Positions 26,225-35,592 are shown, numbered from the stretch's first letter. The stretch: 50,722 nucleotides of DNA from Thiotrichales bacterium 19S9-11 (GCA_021713395.1 JAKJJT010000013.1:1-50722); one strand, 5' to 3'. The notes: generated by a model from the sequence alone, not told the origin. Numbers and translations are program-made.

Positions 26225-27481
26225 TTAAGAGTCACTTTTAGCTTGTGGTTGCTCTGGGAAGACTTTATTGATAATCCATTTAAAGCTTGCACCTTGGCAA
26301 ACAATTGAAAGAATAACGACAACATAAGTCAATGCAAGAATAGCCTGATCATTTGGAATTGATAAAGCAAGCGCGACAGATACACCACCTCGAATTCCTC
26401 CCCAACTCATTAAGATATTCTCTCGCCAGTAAAAGCGCCTTAGACGAATTTTATGACCTACTCTAGGTAAAGACACACTGATATAACGGGCAATAAAAAC
26501 AGCAAGGAAAGCTAAGATACCTAAGAAAATTGTTTCAATATGAAATGGAATTGTTAACATTTCTAAACCAATTAAAACAAATAAAAAGCAGTTTAAAATT
26601 TCATCAACTAACTCCCAAAAGTTATCGATCACAGCAATCGTTGTTGGTTTAAAACGTTCTTGTTTCATATGATGGCCAATAACAAGACCAGCAATTACCA
26701 TTGAAATTGGTGCTGATACACCTAGATTTTGTGCAAACACATAGCCTGCACTTGAAACAGCTAATGTAATTAAAATGGCAACTTGTTTATCTTCGATATG
26801 TCTGAGCATCCTTGATGAAAGAAAGCCTAATAAGAAACCAACAACAACGCCACCAAATGCTTCGTGTAATATGCTAACTGAAATATTAACAACGCTAAAC
26901 TCCGTGCCATAGAAAAACACGCTGACTAATGTAATAAAAAATAAAATACCAGCAGCATCATTAAATAACGCCTCTCCTGTAATTCTCATTTTTATTTTTT
27001 TAGGTACTGCATTGGTTGTTTTTAAAACACCAAGAACTGCTATTGGATCTGTTGGTGAAATTAATGCACCAAACAACAAGCAAAAATGCAAAGGAATCGG
27101 ATAGTTAATCAAACTACTTAACCACCAAATTAAAAAACCCGTGACAATGGTTGAGACAATAACACCAAAACTGGCTAAATAAACAATAGATAATAAGTTT
27201 TTTCGCAAATCAATTGTATTAACGTGTAATGCCCCTGCAAATAAGAAGTAACTCAGCATCACATCTAATACCGTTTGTCTAAAATCAATACCACTTAATA
27301 AGGTCTTAATTGGGAAAAAGATATCTGGGAATAACTTTAAGAACAACATGACGATTACTGAAATCATCAGTGTTGTCAGTGTCATACCAATTGATTTTGG
27401 TAATTTTAAAAATCGATAGTTAATATAACTAGCTAATGCACTAATCATTACTAACATAGAAAATAAAATATGGTATCCCAT
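26225..27481 (-). CDS. Na+/H+ antiporter, CPA1 family
   Basis: This inner-membrane cation/proton antiporter of about 418 residues has 12-13 hydrophobic segments. The family's ion-binding blocks are SPTDPIAVLGVL near residue 140 and EALFNDAAGILFF near 170, where the ND pair carries the transported ion. A C-terminal block, SWGGIRGGVSVALALSIP, is typical of NhaP/NHE-type carriers. I use ATG at 27481; TTG at 27487 would add two residues. It probably works in pH and sodium balance. Substrate selectivity (Na+ against K+) is not readable. Confidence 0.9.
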   Translation of the reverse strand: MGYHILFSMLVMISALASYINYRFLKLPKSIGMTLTTLMISVIVMLFLKLFPDIFFPIKTLLSGIDFRQTVLDVMLSYFLFAGALHVNTIDLRKNLLSIVYLASFGVIVSTIVTGFLIWWLSSLINYPIPLHFCLLFGALISPTDPIAVLGVLKTTNAVPKKIKMRITGEALFNDAAGILFFITLVSVFFYGTEFSVVNISVSILHEAFGGVVVGFLLGFLSSRMLRHIEDKQVAILITLAVSSAGYVFAQNLGVSAPISMVIAGLVIGHHMKQERFKPTTIAVIDNFWELVDEILNCFLFVLIGLEMLTIPFHIETIFLGILAFLAVFIARYISVSLPRVGHKIRLRRFYWRENILMSWGGIRGGVSVALALSIPNDQAILALTYVVVILSIVCQGASFKWIINKVFPEQPQAKSDS

Positions 27482-27571
27482 GAACAACTCATCATTGGTG
27501 CTTTATTAATTACAATTATGAATTATATCAGAGAATGATTAAAAGTTTTTATATAATAGCTTATTGTTTTG

Positions 27572-27988
27572 TTACAGTTCTAAGCCAAAGGCAGTCTCAC
27601 TTTGCATAAGAGGTTTAGGTTCATTTTGCTTAACCTTATTAGGATCTCTTGTAAATTGCAAAAAAAGTAATTTTTCTTGCTCTAGCTTTTGTTCACTTAT
27701 ACTTTTTTTTAAGCTTTTCAAGCTCTTCAAAAAACTATTTAAACCATAGTTATACGCTATATTATCAACTATCGTAACGTAGCTTTTAAGCAAAATTAAA
27801 GCTAGGTCTTCTCTATTAATCTTCAAATTATAGTGAATATTATATCTACTTATATGCTCCATACGATTTTCAAGGTTATTACTAATATAACTAAGCGTAT
27901 TTGAATCATAATGCTTTACTTTATCTAACTTTTTAAGTCTTAATATTATTTCAGTTAATTCTTCACAAATTTGATTTATATCTTTCAT
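27572..27988 (-). CDS. Orphan helical protein
   Basis: This 138-residue protein of unknown family starts MKDINQICEELTEII. It is almost entirely helical, with many Leu, Lys and Asn residues and two long amphipathic stretches, but no signal peptide or membrane helix. The C-terminus (NEPKPLMQSETAFGLEL) is polar with terminal hydrophobics. It lies between the antiporter and rlmD on the same strand. Function unknown. Confidence 0.65.
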   Translation of the reverse strand: MKDINQICEELTEIILRLKKLDKVKHYDSNTLSYISNNLENRMEHISRYNIHYNLKINREDLALILLKSYVTIVDNIAYNYGLNSFLKSLKSLKKSISEQKLEQEKLLFLQFTRDPNKVKQNEPKPLMQSETAFGLEL

Positions 27989-28074
27989 CTAAAAAACACA
28001 ACCCAGGATAAATATAATTTAACATTAAGATATATATCTTAATAGATAAAATCAAACAATAAATATAAATTTTA

Positions 28075-29460
28075 TTACAATTGAAATACAGCAATAGATT
28101 CAACATGACTCGTATGGGGAAACATATCCATAATGCCTGCATTAAGTAATTTGTATCCTTTTTCATTTACTAAAATACCAGCATCGCGTGCAAGTGTTGC
28201 AGGGTTGCAAGATACATAAACAATACGTTTTGCTTTAAATCGCTCAATTTGACTAACAATTTCTTGTGCCCCAGCTCGTGGCGGATCTAATAAAATTTTA
28301 TCATAGGTTTGATTTGCCCATGCTGCAGATTCTATTGTTTCAAATAAATTAGCTGCATAAAATGCTGCGTTAGAAATATCATTTAAATCAGCATTTTCAT
28401 GTGCTCTTTTTGTCATCTCTATGTCGCCTTCAACGCCAGTAACCTTTTGTGCACTTCTTGCAATTGGCAAACTAAAGTTACCCAAACCACAAAATAAATC
28501 TAAAACATGATCTGTCGATTTTATATCTAATAAATCAATTGCATGTTTAAGCATTTTTTGATTAATTTCAGGGTTAACTTGAGTGAAGTCATTTGGTTGA
28601 AAGCGTATTTCAACATTAAAAGCATCAATACGATAACTTAAGTAAGACTCTTCTTTTATAACTTCAGGATAAAATAAATGAATTGTGTCAATGCCTTTAG
28701 GTTGCAAATATAGCCAAACTTGATGTTCTTCTGCAAATGACTTTAGCTTTACTAAATCATCTTCTGTAAAAGATTGTAAATGTCTAATTGTTAGTGCTAT
28801 CTTATGATCATCAATGGCAACTTCAATCTGCGGTGTTTCACGATAAGTGCTTAATGACATAACCAAAGCTTTCATTGCAGGTAATAGGTGCTCAGCTGAT
28901 TCATGTAAGATCGGGCATTGGTCCATATCCGTTAAAAACTGGCCACCTCGTTCACGAAAACCAACTAAGACTTTTTCTTTTTTATGAACATAACGAACAC
29001 CTAACCTTGCCTTATTTCGATAGCTCCATGGTGAATCATTTATAATTGGATCTAACCAAGTTTTTGGTGCTAATTGACCAAAATGTTCGAAATGACTTTT
29101 TAATGTTTCTTTTTTTAATCTTAGCTGTCCTTCTGAAGATAAATGCTGCAACGAACAGCCACCACACATGCCAAATACTGGACACTTTGGCTTAACTCGA
29201 TTTTCTGAAGGATTTTCAACTTCAACGGCAAGGCCTTCATCATACTTACTATGAATACCTTCGTATTTAAACATCACTGTTTCATTGGGTAAGGCATAAT
29301 CAATAAATGTTGTCTTACCATTAACTTGAGCAATGCCACGCCCTTCATGGCTTAGACGATCAATACGTGCTTCAAACAGTCCTTCTGGTAGCCTTGCTCT
29401 ACGCTTACTTCTTCTGTTCTTCTTATTTTTTTTAGATAATTTTGTTTCAACGATCATCAT
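28075..29460 (-). CDS. rlmD: 23S rRNA (uracil-1939-C5)-methyltransferase
   Basis: This 461-residue RNA methyltransferase adds a methyl group to U1939 of 23S rRNA. The order is a basic N-terminal tail, a TRAM domain (about 25-85), a [4Fe-4S] cysteine set with Cys93, Cys99 and Cys102 in CPVFGMCGGC, and an SAM domain with LDLFCGLGNFSLPIA. The catalytic Cys418 lies in VYVSCNPATLARD. Length and motifs match RlmD (RumA) rather than RlmC or TrmA. The start is ATG at 29460 or one codon later. Confidence 0.95.
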   Translation of the reverse strand: MMIVETKLSKKNKKNRRSKRRARLPEGLFEARIDRLSHEGRGIAQVNGKTTFIDYALPNETVMFKYEGIHSKYDEGLAVEVENPSENRVKPKCPVFGMCGGCSLQHLSSEGQLRLKKETLKSHFEHFGQLAPKTWLDPIINDSPWSYRNKARLGVRYVHKKEKVLVGFRERGGQFLTDMDQCPILHESAEHLLPAMKALVMSLSTYRETPQIEVAIDDHKIALTIRHLQSFTEDDLVKLKSFAEEHQVWLYLQPKGIDTIHLFYPEVIKEESYLSYRIDAFNVEIRFQPNDFTQVNPEINQKMLKHAIDLLDIKSTDHVLDLFCGLGNFSLPIARSAQKVTGVEGDIEMTKRAHENADLNDISNAAFYAANLFETIESAAWANQTYDKILLDPPRAGAQEIVSQIERFKAKRIVYVSCNPATLARDAGILVNEKGYKLLNAGIMDMFPHTSHVESIAVFQL

Positions 29461-29512
29461 GCTGCCCTTTTTTCAATTTAGGCGAACAGTGTAAGAAGTT
29501 TGCTATTAAGAA

Positions 29513-30175
29513 TCAATTAATAAGTTCTAGCACCGCTTTGACTAGCTTTTCAATACCTAATGACACTTCATAAGGGTTTTGACCAATCATATAGGCAGGT
29601 GTTGAAACAACTTTTCTATCCTTATCTAAACAAATACCATCAACTTCTGTTATGTGGTGTTTTGCGCCTTTTGCTTCAACTACTTTAGCAGTATCTAAGT
29701 CAGAGCCGATTGTTAGATTAACCTTAGCACCACAAATATCTGCCATCATAACAGGAGAGATACAAATAAACCCCATAGGCTTGCCAATTTGATACGCTTT
29801 TTTTGCAAATGTTAATATTTCTTCATCTACTGTAAAACTTTCATCACCTTTAATTGCAAAATCACATAAATTTTTTGCAACACCAAAGCCACCTGGAAAG
29901 ATAAGCGCATCATAATCATTAATATCAGCTTGATCAATTGCTTTAATATTGCCTCGCATAATTCGAGCTGACTCATCTAAAATATTTCGAGTTTCGTTAC
30001 TTTCTTGTTGAGTTCTGTGGTTAACAACGTGATGCTGATTACGATCTGGTGCCAGCCCCTCATAGCTAACACCTGCTCTTGATAAAGCTAACAAAGTTAA
30101 AACTGATTCTTGAATTTCTGCACCATCTAAAAAGCCACAACCTGATAAGATAATACCAACTTTTTTCTCTGACAT
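29513..30175 (-). CDS. elbB: ElbB-type DJ-1/PfpI-family glyoxalase
   Basis: This 220-residue class I glutamine-amidotransferase-like protein belongs to the ElbB group (named for enhanced isoprenoid production; reported to have glyoxalase activity). Family blocks are VGIILSGCGFLDGAEIQES at the N-terminus, ALIFPGGFGVAKNLCDFA near residue 84, and the nucleophile region GFICISPVMMA near 130. The ATG at 30175 is preferred to the one at 30202, with GGGAG eight bases upstream. It is monocistronic, 52 bases before rlmD on the same strand. Confidence 0.92.
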   Translation of the reverse strand: MSEKKVGIILSGCGFLDGAEIQESVLTLLALSRAGVSYEGLAPDRNQHHVVNHRTQQESNETRNILDESARIMRGNIKAIDQADINDYDALIFPGGFGVAKNLCDFAIKGDESFTVDEEILTFAKKAYQIGKPMGFICISPVMMADICGAKVNLTIGSDLDTAKVVEAKGAKHHITEVDGICLDKDRKVVSTPAYMIGQNPYEVSLGIEKLVKAVLELIN

Positions 30176-30340
30176 CCTAAGCACTCCCGTTGCTCCATAC
30201 ATGGTTTATATATATAAATATTATTTTATTGAATTATCATAATACACTGGAGGTTGATAGTAATACTATTCTTATTTACTTTTAAATTACTTCCCATATG
30301 CTGTTGCAATTAAATGGATTTTTTTATTTGTGGAGCAGCC

Positions 30341-31276
30341 ATGTCTGGCAACAAAAAAACAGCTAATGAAATAGTTAATAGCCTGCACAAGGCTGCTAAA
30401 AGCACACCTAACAACTTAAGTCACTTAATAAGCACAATTTCTAATGATGAATTGGTTAGCTACCTAATTTATCGAAAAGATCCTAATGGTAATAATGTAT
30501 TTGATATATTGTTAACACAAAAAAACTACGAAATACTTTCTGGTTTACTACTCAAACAAACTAATGGCGCCAGACTCATTAATTACCTTCCAAATGAATA
30601 TTTAACAAATATGCTTCAGTCAGATTTACTTAAAATCAATACAAAATTAATGTCTATAGTTGCATTATTTGATGCTAAAAAGTTAGTTCCTATTCTTAAA
30701 CATTCTGCTCAAAACTATTCTAATATTTTTGAATTACTTATTCTTAATCCATACTTTGATCCAGTTTTAACCAGCAAAGGATATAAAAAATCAAGTGACT
30801 TAATGCTTAAAACAATTAAAGATGTAATTACCCTTGATAACCTTATATTATTTTTAGTCGACGAAAACACCTTATTAAAAAAAATCATTATTGAAAATAA
30901 GGGCAGCTTTTATAACTTTTTTGATGAATTATCAAATAGCGAAAAACTGCAGCTGCTAAGTTCTCCGCTTAAAGATGATAAAAGAATTTTTGATCTGCTT
31001 ATTGAGCTCAATCAAGATCCCGAACAAATATTAAATAAATTAGACATTAATTGTTTAACTGTTTTACTCAAATATTCTAAATTTAATGAGTCAATTGCAT
31101 CAAGACTTACAAGCTTATATAAAAAATATGACTTAGAATTACACATTTCAAATGAAAACAAAAATGAGTTACCTTCTGAGATATATATACACAAAGAAGG
31201 AGTTCTTATATTTACAGATTATGAGCAAAAAGCACCAAAAACAGAAAAATCACCTTACCAAACATGCTATGATTAG
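30341..31276 (+). CDS. Orphan alpha-helical repeat-like protein
   Basis: This 311-residue cytosolic-looking protein starts MSGNKKTANEIV. ATG at 30341 has TGGAG five bases upstream; 30314 is less likely. It is built of helical hairpins. The segment DPNGNNVFDILLTQKNYEIL near residue 47 looks like a degenerate ankyrin unit, and similar Leu-rich pairs recur to about residue 240. It ends SPYQTCYD, with Cys three from the end, which is not a CaaX box. I do not recognise the family. Its resemblance to the window's ankyrin genes suggests a host-directed scaffold, but this is inference. Confidence 0.65.
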   Translation: MSGNKKTANEIVNSLHKAAKSTPNNLSHLISTISNDELVSYLIYRKDPNGNNVFDILLTQKNYEILSGLLLKQTNGARLINYLPNEYLTNMLQSDLLKINTKLMSIVALFDAKKLVPILKHSAQNYSNIFELLILNPYFDPVLTSKGYKKSSDLMLKTIKDVITLDNLILFLVDENTLLKKIIIENKGSFYNFFDELSNSEKLQLLSSPLKDDKRIFDLLIELNQDPEQILNKLDINCLTVLLKYSKFNESIASRLTSLYKKYDLELHISNENKNELPSEIYIHKEGVLIFTDYEQKAPKTEKSPYQTCYD

Positions 31277-31308
31277 CATAAGGGAGTCAATAATGGTTTT
31301 TGGATTAG

Positions 31309-32832
31309 ATGTCTCAACAAATTAATAAAACAATGGAAACTGACTTAGTTGTTATTGGCGGCGGCATTAATGGCACGGGCATTGCTTGTGATGCACAAGG
31401 TCGCGGCTTAAATGTTATCCTTTGTGAGGCAAAAGATTTAGCTTCTGCTACCTCTCGATGGAGCAGTAAACTCGTTCATGGTGGCCTACGTTATTTAGAG
31501 CAATATGAATTTAAACTGGTTAAAGAAGCGCTTAATGAAAGAGAAATCTTACTCCATAAAGCGCCACATATTATCCAACCCTTAAGTTTTATATTACCTT
31601 ATGATGCACATCTACGACCAAAATGGATGATTAAGATTGGTTTGTTTTTATATGATCATTTAACAAAATTAAAGTCATTAGACAAGTCAAAAGGCTTCTC
31701 GCTAAAAAACACACCAGAGGCATACAATCTAAAAGATCATTATACTTATGCCTTTCGTTACTCTGACTGTCGGATTGATGATGCTCGCATGGTCATTTTA
31801 AATGCAAAACAAGCGCAGTCTTTAGGCGCTAAAATATTACTAAACTCACCCTGTATTGGTGCTGAAAGAAAGAGTGATCACTGGCATGTTACACTTCAAT
31901 CTCCAAACGGATTAATTAATATCAAAGCAAAAGGAGTTATCAATGCAACAGGACCTTGGGTTGCAGATATACTTAAAAGTGATATTAACTCTCAATCTAA
32001 AAATAGTGTGCGCCTAGTACAAGGCAGCCATATTGTAGTGCCTAAGCTGTACGAAGGAAATCACGCTTATATCTTACAGAATAAAGACAACCGTATTGTG
32101 TTTGCAATTCCCTATGGATTTACTCAAGTTGGTAAAAATGACTTTACATTAATTGGCACAACTGATGTTAATTACCATGGTGATCCAAGGGAAGTTAAAA
32201 TAACAACAACTGAGAAAGAGTATCTTTGTGAAATCATTAATGAGTATTTTAAAACACCAATTACACCATCTGATATTATTTGGGAGTATTCTGGTGTTCG
32301 CCCCCTATATGATGATCATACAACAAATGCCTCTAAAGTGACTCGGGAATACCATCTAGAACTAGAAGATCATCAAAATAAACTCCCATTACTATCTGTC
32401 TTTGGTGGAAAGATCACAACATTTAGAACACTATCTGAGCATGTATTAGAAGAATTAGATCCCTACTTTGATCATATAGGTGGCCCATGGACAGCAAAAA
32501 CTAAATCACCTGGTGGCGATGGTAAATCATTAATGAATATTTTTTCAAAAGTTAAAACCCATTATCCCTGGCTTGATGATCAGCATGCCTATCGTTATAC
32601 CGCAACTTATGGTACAGAGACATTTGATTTATTAAAAAACACCAATTCTATTAGTGACCTTGGTGAGCACTTTGGCCTAAATCTATATGAAAAAGAATTA
32701 GACTATTTAGTTAATTATGAATGGGCATTTGATCTTGATGGTATTATTTGGATTAGAACTAAATTAGGCCTATGGCTAACTGATAAAGAAAAGCAAAAAA
32801 TTCAGGCGTGGTTGGATAAAAAAATAATTTAA
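31309..32832 (+). CDS. glpD: Aerobic glycerol-3-phosphate dehydrogenase
   Basis: This 507-residue FAD enzyme oxidises glycerol-3-phosphate to dihydroxyacetone phosphate at the inner membrane and passes electrons to quinone. The FAD-binding block VIGGGINGTGIACDAQGRG lies at residues 16-34. SSKLVHGGLRYLEQYEF near 52-68 and YSGVRPLYDD near 327 are GlpD signatures. The C-terminal domain (about 390-507) is complete. No glpK or glpF neighbour is present. It is the last clear housekeeping gene before the accessory region. Confidence 0.95.
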   Translation: MSQQINKTMETDLVVIGGGINGTGIACDAQGRGLNVILCEAKDLASATSRWSSKLVHGGLRYLEQYEFKLVKEALNEREILLHKAPHIIQPLSFILPYDAHLRPKWMIKIGLFLYDHLTKLKSLDKSKGFSLKNTPEAYNLKDHYTYAFRYSDCRIDDARMVILNAKQAQSLGAKILLNSPCIGAERKSDHWHVTLQSPNGLINIKAKGVINATGPWVADILKSDINSQSKNSVRLVQGSHIVVPKLYEGNHAYILQNKDNRIVFAIPYGFTQVGKNDFTLIGTTDVNYHGDPREVKITTTEKEYLCEIINEYFKTPITPSDIIWEYSGVRPLYDDHTTNASKVTREYHLELEDHQNKLPLLSVFGGKITTFRTLSEHVLEELDPYFDHIGGPWTAKTKSPGGDGKSLMNIFSKVKTHYPWLDDQHAYRYTATYGTETFDLLKNTNSISDLGEHFGLNLYEKELDYLVNYEWAFDLDGIIWIRTKLGLWLTDKEKQKIQAWLDKKII

Positions 32833-32921
32833 AACAACCTTAACAACTGTAAACTTAGTTTACAAAATTGTTTTCTTATTGCTATACTTATTATATAAAA
32901 AGATAAACATAGCCTGCTTTA

Positions 32922-33257
32922 ATGAAACCAGCTAAAAAAAGCGATAAAGAACTTTTATTTCTGCTTAAAGATAAAATTAATAAAAAAGAATACCGGTTTT
33001 TAAAGCATGCAAAACAAAGGCAAAAAGAAAGGCATATTTCTGACCTTGATGTCATCAGAATTTTACGAGGTGATAATGAATATTGCCAAAAAAGAAATAA
33101 GAAACTTGATAAATATGAAGAAGGTAGAGAAGATTGGAATTACTGTATTGAGGGTAAGAATATTGATAATGAAAATATCAGAGTTATTATTTCTTTTGAA
33201 AAAAATTTAATGCCCATTATTACAGTAATCAATTTAGTTAAGAGAGAGGCTAAGTGA
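32922..33257 (+). CDS. Probable toxin of the DUF4258 type
   Basis: This 111-residue basic protein contains FLKHAKQRQKERHISDLDV near residues 27-45. This fits the DUF4258 pattern (HA..R..ER.I...DV), a fold linked to RelE/HigB-like toxins. The C-terminal strand IRVIISFEKNLMPIITVINL matches the family's end. The next gene is a helix-turn-helix protein that begins within its stop codon (TGATG), giving a toxin-antitoxin layout. GAGAGAGG at its 3' end is the partner's ribosome site. The toxin role is inferred from family and context. Confidence 0.7.
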   Translation: MKPAKKSDKELLFLLKDKINKKEYRFLKHAKQRQKERHISDLDVIRILRGDNEYCQKRNKKLDKYEEGREDWNYCIEGKNIDNENIRVIISFEKNLMPIITVINLVKREAK

Positions 33258-33685
33258 TGAAAACTAAAACCGTAAAAAATTATACTTATGATGGCTTAGG
33301 GTTTCCCGTCATATTAAAGGAAGTGAAAATGGAACAAGTTATGGGAGTATGGGCTCCTATAATTGATATAGAGTATATTGCTCAAAAAACAATAAAAAAA
33401 CTAATTACTCAAGATAGTCGACTAACAGGTAACCAAATTAAATTTATTAGACAGTACTTTTCTATGTCTCTTAGAGACTTTGCAGAACAAGTTGTATCTG
33501 AATCTCATACAGCCGTTGCTAAATGGGAGAAACGTGGCAATGAAATAACTAAGATGGATATAAATATTGAAAAAATATTACGCCTCTATATCTATACCAG
33601 GACTTCAAAAAATACTGATAAACGCATGAATGAAATAATTGATAACCAATACTCCACAAAAGAACATGCTCTAGCAATTGGTTAG
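33257..33685 (+). CDS. Helix-turn-helix antitoxin of the pair at 32922
   Basis: In this 142-residue protein, residues about 70-110 form an Xre-type helix-turn-helix (TGNQIKFIRQYFSMSLRDFA and SHTAVAKWEKRGNEI). This resembles the DNA-binding half of MqsA/YgiT-type antitoxins but without their cysteine zinc site. Translation starts at ATG 33257, sharing one base with the toxin stop; GTG at 33254 is possible. It probably neutralises the upstream toxin and represses the operon. It is convergent with the next antitoxin gene, their ends overlapping by four bases. Confidence 0.75.
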   Translation: MKTKTVKNYTYDGLGFPVILKEVKMEQVMGVWAPIIDIEYIAQKTIKKLITQDSRLTGNQIKFIRQYFSMSLRDFAEQVVSESHTAVAKWEKRGNEITKMDINIEKILRLYIYTRTSKNTDKRMNEIIDNQYSTKEHALAIG

Positions 33686-33984
33686 TCTGAACCTTGCTTA
33701 AGTGTTTCAGTGACAATCTGAGGATTTCTTTCTATTACCATTAAATAAGCTCTTGTTGCCGTATCTGGCTTACTAACTTGTTGTTCCCATTTTTGTAGTG
33801 TGCGTAACTTAAACCCAAATCGTTCACAAAACTCACTTTGAGAAATATTTAGTTTTTCTCTAATTTTTTTAACATCAATATCATCAATAACTAAAAAGCT
33901 ATGTTTTCTTGCAGGTTTAGTTTTTCTTTGAGCTATCTCAACCGCTTCTTCTGCGCTTTTTAATAAGCTTTTTTTAAAATTCAT
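33682..33984 (-). CDS. HigA/NadS-like antitoxin
   Basis: This 100-residue protein carries a helix-turn-helix (IREKLNISQSEFCERFGF and LRTLQKWEQQVSKPD, about residues 41-75) of the HigA2/NadS type. Members of this group are encoded downstream of their RelE-like toxin and bind it while repressing the operon. It starts five bases after the toxin at 33990. The operator palindromes at 34379-34412 are its likely targets. Confidence 0.85.
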   Translation of the reverse strand: MNFKKSLLKSAEEAVEIAQRKTKPARKHSFLVIDDIDVKKIREKLNISQSEFCERFGFKLRTLQKWEQQVSKPDTATRAYLMVIERNPQIVTETLKQGSD

Positions 33985-33989
33985 AAGGT

Positions 33990-34346
33990 CTACCTCTCTC
34001 TTTTATGTGCTTTTACTAAACTTTTTACAAAAGTTTTTAAAGCTTGTTCCATCTCTGAGTCAATATTATCTTTAACTGATTTTGGATAACTTAATAATAA
34101 ATAAACCGGCATAAAACAATCATAATAATAATATATTGTCCTAAAACCGCCTCTTTTACCTCCAAATTTATTTCTTTGCCAGCGTAATTTACGACAACCA
34201 CCTGTCCTGGGAATAATATCACCAATTTCAGGGTTTTTAGCAATTGCTTCAATCATCTCATCTACTACTTCTCTATCTCCAAATTTTTCTACTATTTTTA
34301 AAAATTCTGGCGTTTCAATAATTGTTTGCCACTTCATAATATCCAT
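33990..34346 (-). CDS. RelE/HigB-like toxin
   Basis: This 118-residue RelE-superfamily toxin shows the typical order: ETPEFLKIVEKFGDREVV, then GDIIPRTGGCRKLRW, KRGGFRTIYYYYD and VYLLLSYPKSVKDNI. The GGFR.IYY block and the LLSYPK strand are shared with HigB2/RelE-like toxins that cut mRNA on the ribosome. It is upstream of its antitoxin. A promoter with operator palindromes lies directly upstream. It abuts the 3' end of the phage-tail operon. Confidence 0.85.
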   Translation of the reverse strand: MDIMKWQTIIETPEFLKIVEKFGDREVVDEMIEAIAKNPEIGDIIPRTGGCRKLRWQRNKFGGKRGGFRTIYYYYDCFMPVYLLLSYPKSVKDNIDSEMEQALKTFVKSLVKAHKRER

Positions 34347-34373
34347 TTATAATTTTTAGTTCTCCTAATTACA

Positions 34374-34418
34374 ATTATACCCAAAAAGGGTATAATATCA
34401 ACCCAGTTTGGGTATAAT
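34374..34418 (-). promoter_or_regulatory. Promoter and twin operator palindromes of the RelE-like/HigA-like pair
   Basis: On the minus strand TTGATA (34396-34401) and TATAAT (34374-34379) are separated by 16 bases, forming a good sigma-70-type promoter. The spacer holds a perfect inverted repeat with arms ATACCC and GGGTAT. A second one, ACCCA/TGGGT around GTT, lies just upstream. Both share the ACCC...GGGT core. Placement inside and beside the promoter is what is expected for antitoxin autorepression. Confidence 0.65.
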
Positions 34419-34426
34419 CGATTATA

Positions 34427-35392
34427 TTACAACTGTTTAATTTTCGCACTCACATCAACCACATAGCCTGCTTTAGAGTAATGATGCTTTGCTTCAGTGA
34501 TAACCCAACTATTAGGTATATTTATCGTTAAATCTTGAATGTCTATTGGCACACCCGCTCTTAGATGAAATGCATTAGCAACTGAAAACTGTAATTTATC
34601 TTTCTCACTATTTCGATTTTTTAAAATTTGTTTTGCAATTTTAATTGCATTTTCTTTATTTTCATAAGTATAGCTAGAACGATAAATTGGCTGGCCTTCA
34701 CCAACTTGTATCTCATTTATACCCCCCTCATCTAATTGGTGATAAGAAACAATTGCTGAACGATAGTAATTTCTCTTAGTTGTATGATAGTTTAAGTTTT
34801 TAAAGTCACTAGCAGATAATGTAACTGGTTTAATATTTTCTTCATTGACTGTTTGGGCTTGTTTTTCTAATAATAAAATACGTTGATAAGTGATTTTTAA
34901 GTCAGCTTCTAATACGTTAGCTAGGCGCTTTAAAAAAGCGATATTACTTTCATTGTTTTGATCAATTTGCTCAAATATGATTTGCCCGATGCTTTTACTT
35001 ACTGAATAAGCCAAACCACTCTCTTTTGCAATCAGTGAGACTAAGTCATTAATAGCAATCATCTTAAACGATCGCTCATACTGTGACTGCAATGACTGAT
35101 GATTAACCTGAAAAAATGGCACTGATGATCCTTTTAATTTTAATAAATTTGAAGGTTGAGAGATGCTCATTTCACTTAGGCTAAACTTTCCAAAATTATA
35201 TAATTTGTTATTGCTCCCCATTGAAACATCTATGATAGAAGCTGGTTTTGATAAATTTACTTGATCACTTGCATTGGTGTAGGTTAGCTCCAAGTGATCT
35301 GCTTGATCGCTAATCTTATCAATAACTAATATTGAGTTTAATCTGATATTTGATAACGGGTTATTGTTAACTAAAATTTGAATATCAATCAT
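34427..35392 (-). CDS. Contractile-tail hub protein, P2 gpD-like
   Basis: This 321-residue protein belongs to the phage late control D / baseplate hub family (equivalent to P2 gpD and T4 gp27), which holds the spike to the tube. The FQVNHQSLQSQYERSF and NIAFLKRLANVLEADLKI blocks fit the family, as does its place as the last gene of the tail operon after X. It follows gpX with a one-base gap. Length is slightly short of P2 gpD (387). All residues are in one intact frame. Confidence 0.85.
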   Translation of the reverse strand: MIDIQILVNNNPLSNIRLNSILVIDKISDQADHLELTYTNASDQVNLSKPASIIDVSMGSNNKLYNFGKFSLSEMSISQPSNLLKLKGSSVPFFQVNHQSLQSQYERSFKMIAINDLVSLIAKESGLAYSVSKSIGQIIFEQIDQNNESNIAFLKRLANVLEADLKITYQRILLLEKQAQTVNEENIKPVTLSASDFKNLNYHTTKRNYYRSAIVSYHQLDEGGINEIQVGEGQPIYRSSYTYENKENAIKIAKQILKNRNSEKDKLQFSVANAFHLRAGVPIDIQDLTINIPNSWVITEAKHHYSKAGYVVDVSAKIKQL

Positions 35393-35393
35393 A

Positions 35394-35591
35394 TCACCAC
35401 AACTTCAATGGTATTTGGCTTGGTGTTTCAATATCTGGCAAGTAGATGTTTTGGTTAGCTTCAAGTATAAGACCAGATTGACTTAGGTTTGGATTTGCAT
35501 TTAGAACCTGAACAAACATTTGCTCATTTTGGTAATACTCATAACAAATTTGATCTAGCATATCACCTGCTTTTGTTTTATAAACTGCCAT
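35394..35591 (-). CDS. Tail protein X (LysM-like), P2 gpX
   Basis: This 65-residue protein has the pattern YKTKAGDMLDQICYEYY and LEANQNIYLPDI. It is the tail protein X / LysM-like family that joins the tube end to the hub. The length equals P2 gpX (67). It lies one base from both U and D, which is diagnostic of the P2 order U-X-D. Confidence 0.88.
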   Translation of the reverse strand: MAVYKTKAGDMLDQICYEYYQNEQMFVQVLNANPNLSQSGLILEANQNIYLPDIETPSQIPLKLW

Positions 35592-35592
35592 G

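Noticed and set aside
31260-31276. CaaX box at the end of the gene at 30341 (TCYD)
   Set aside because: Cysteine is three from the end, not four, and the following residues are not aliphatic.
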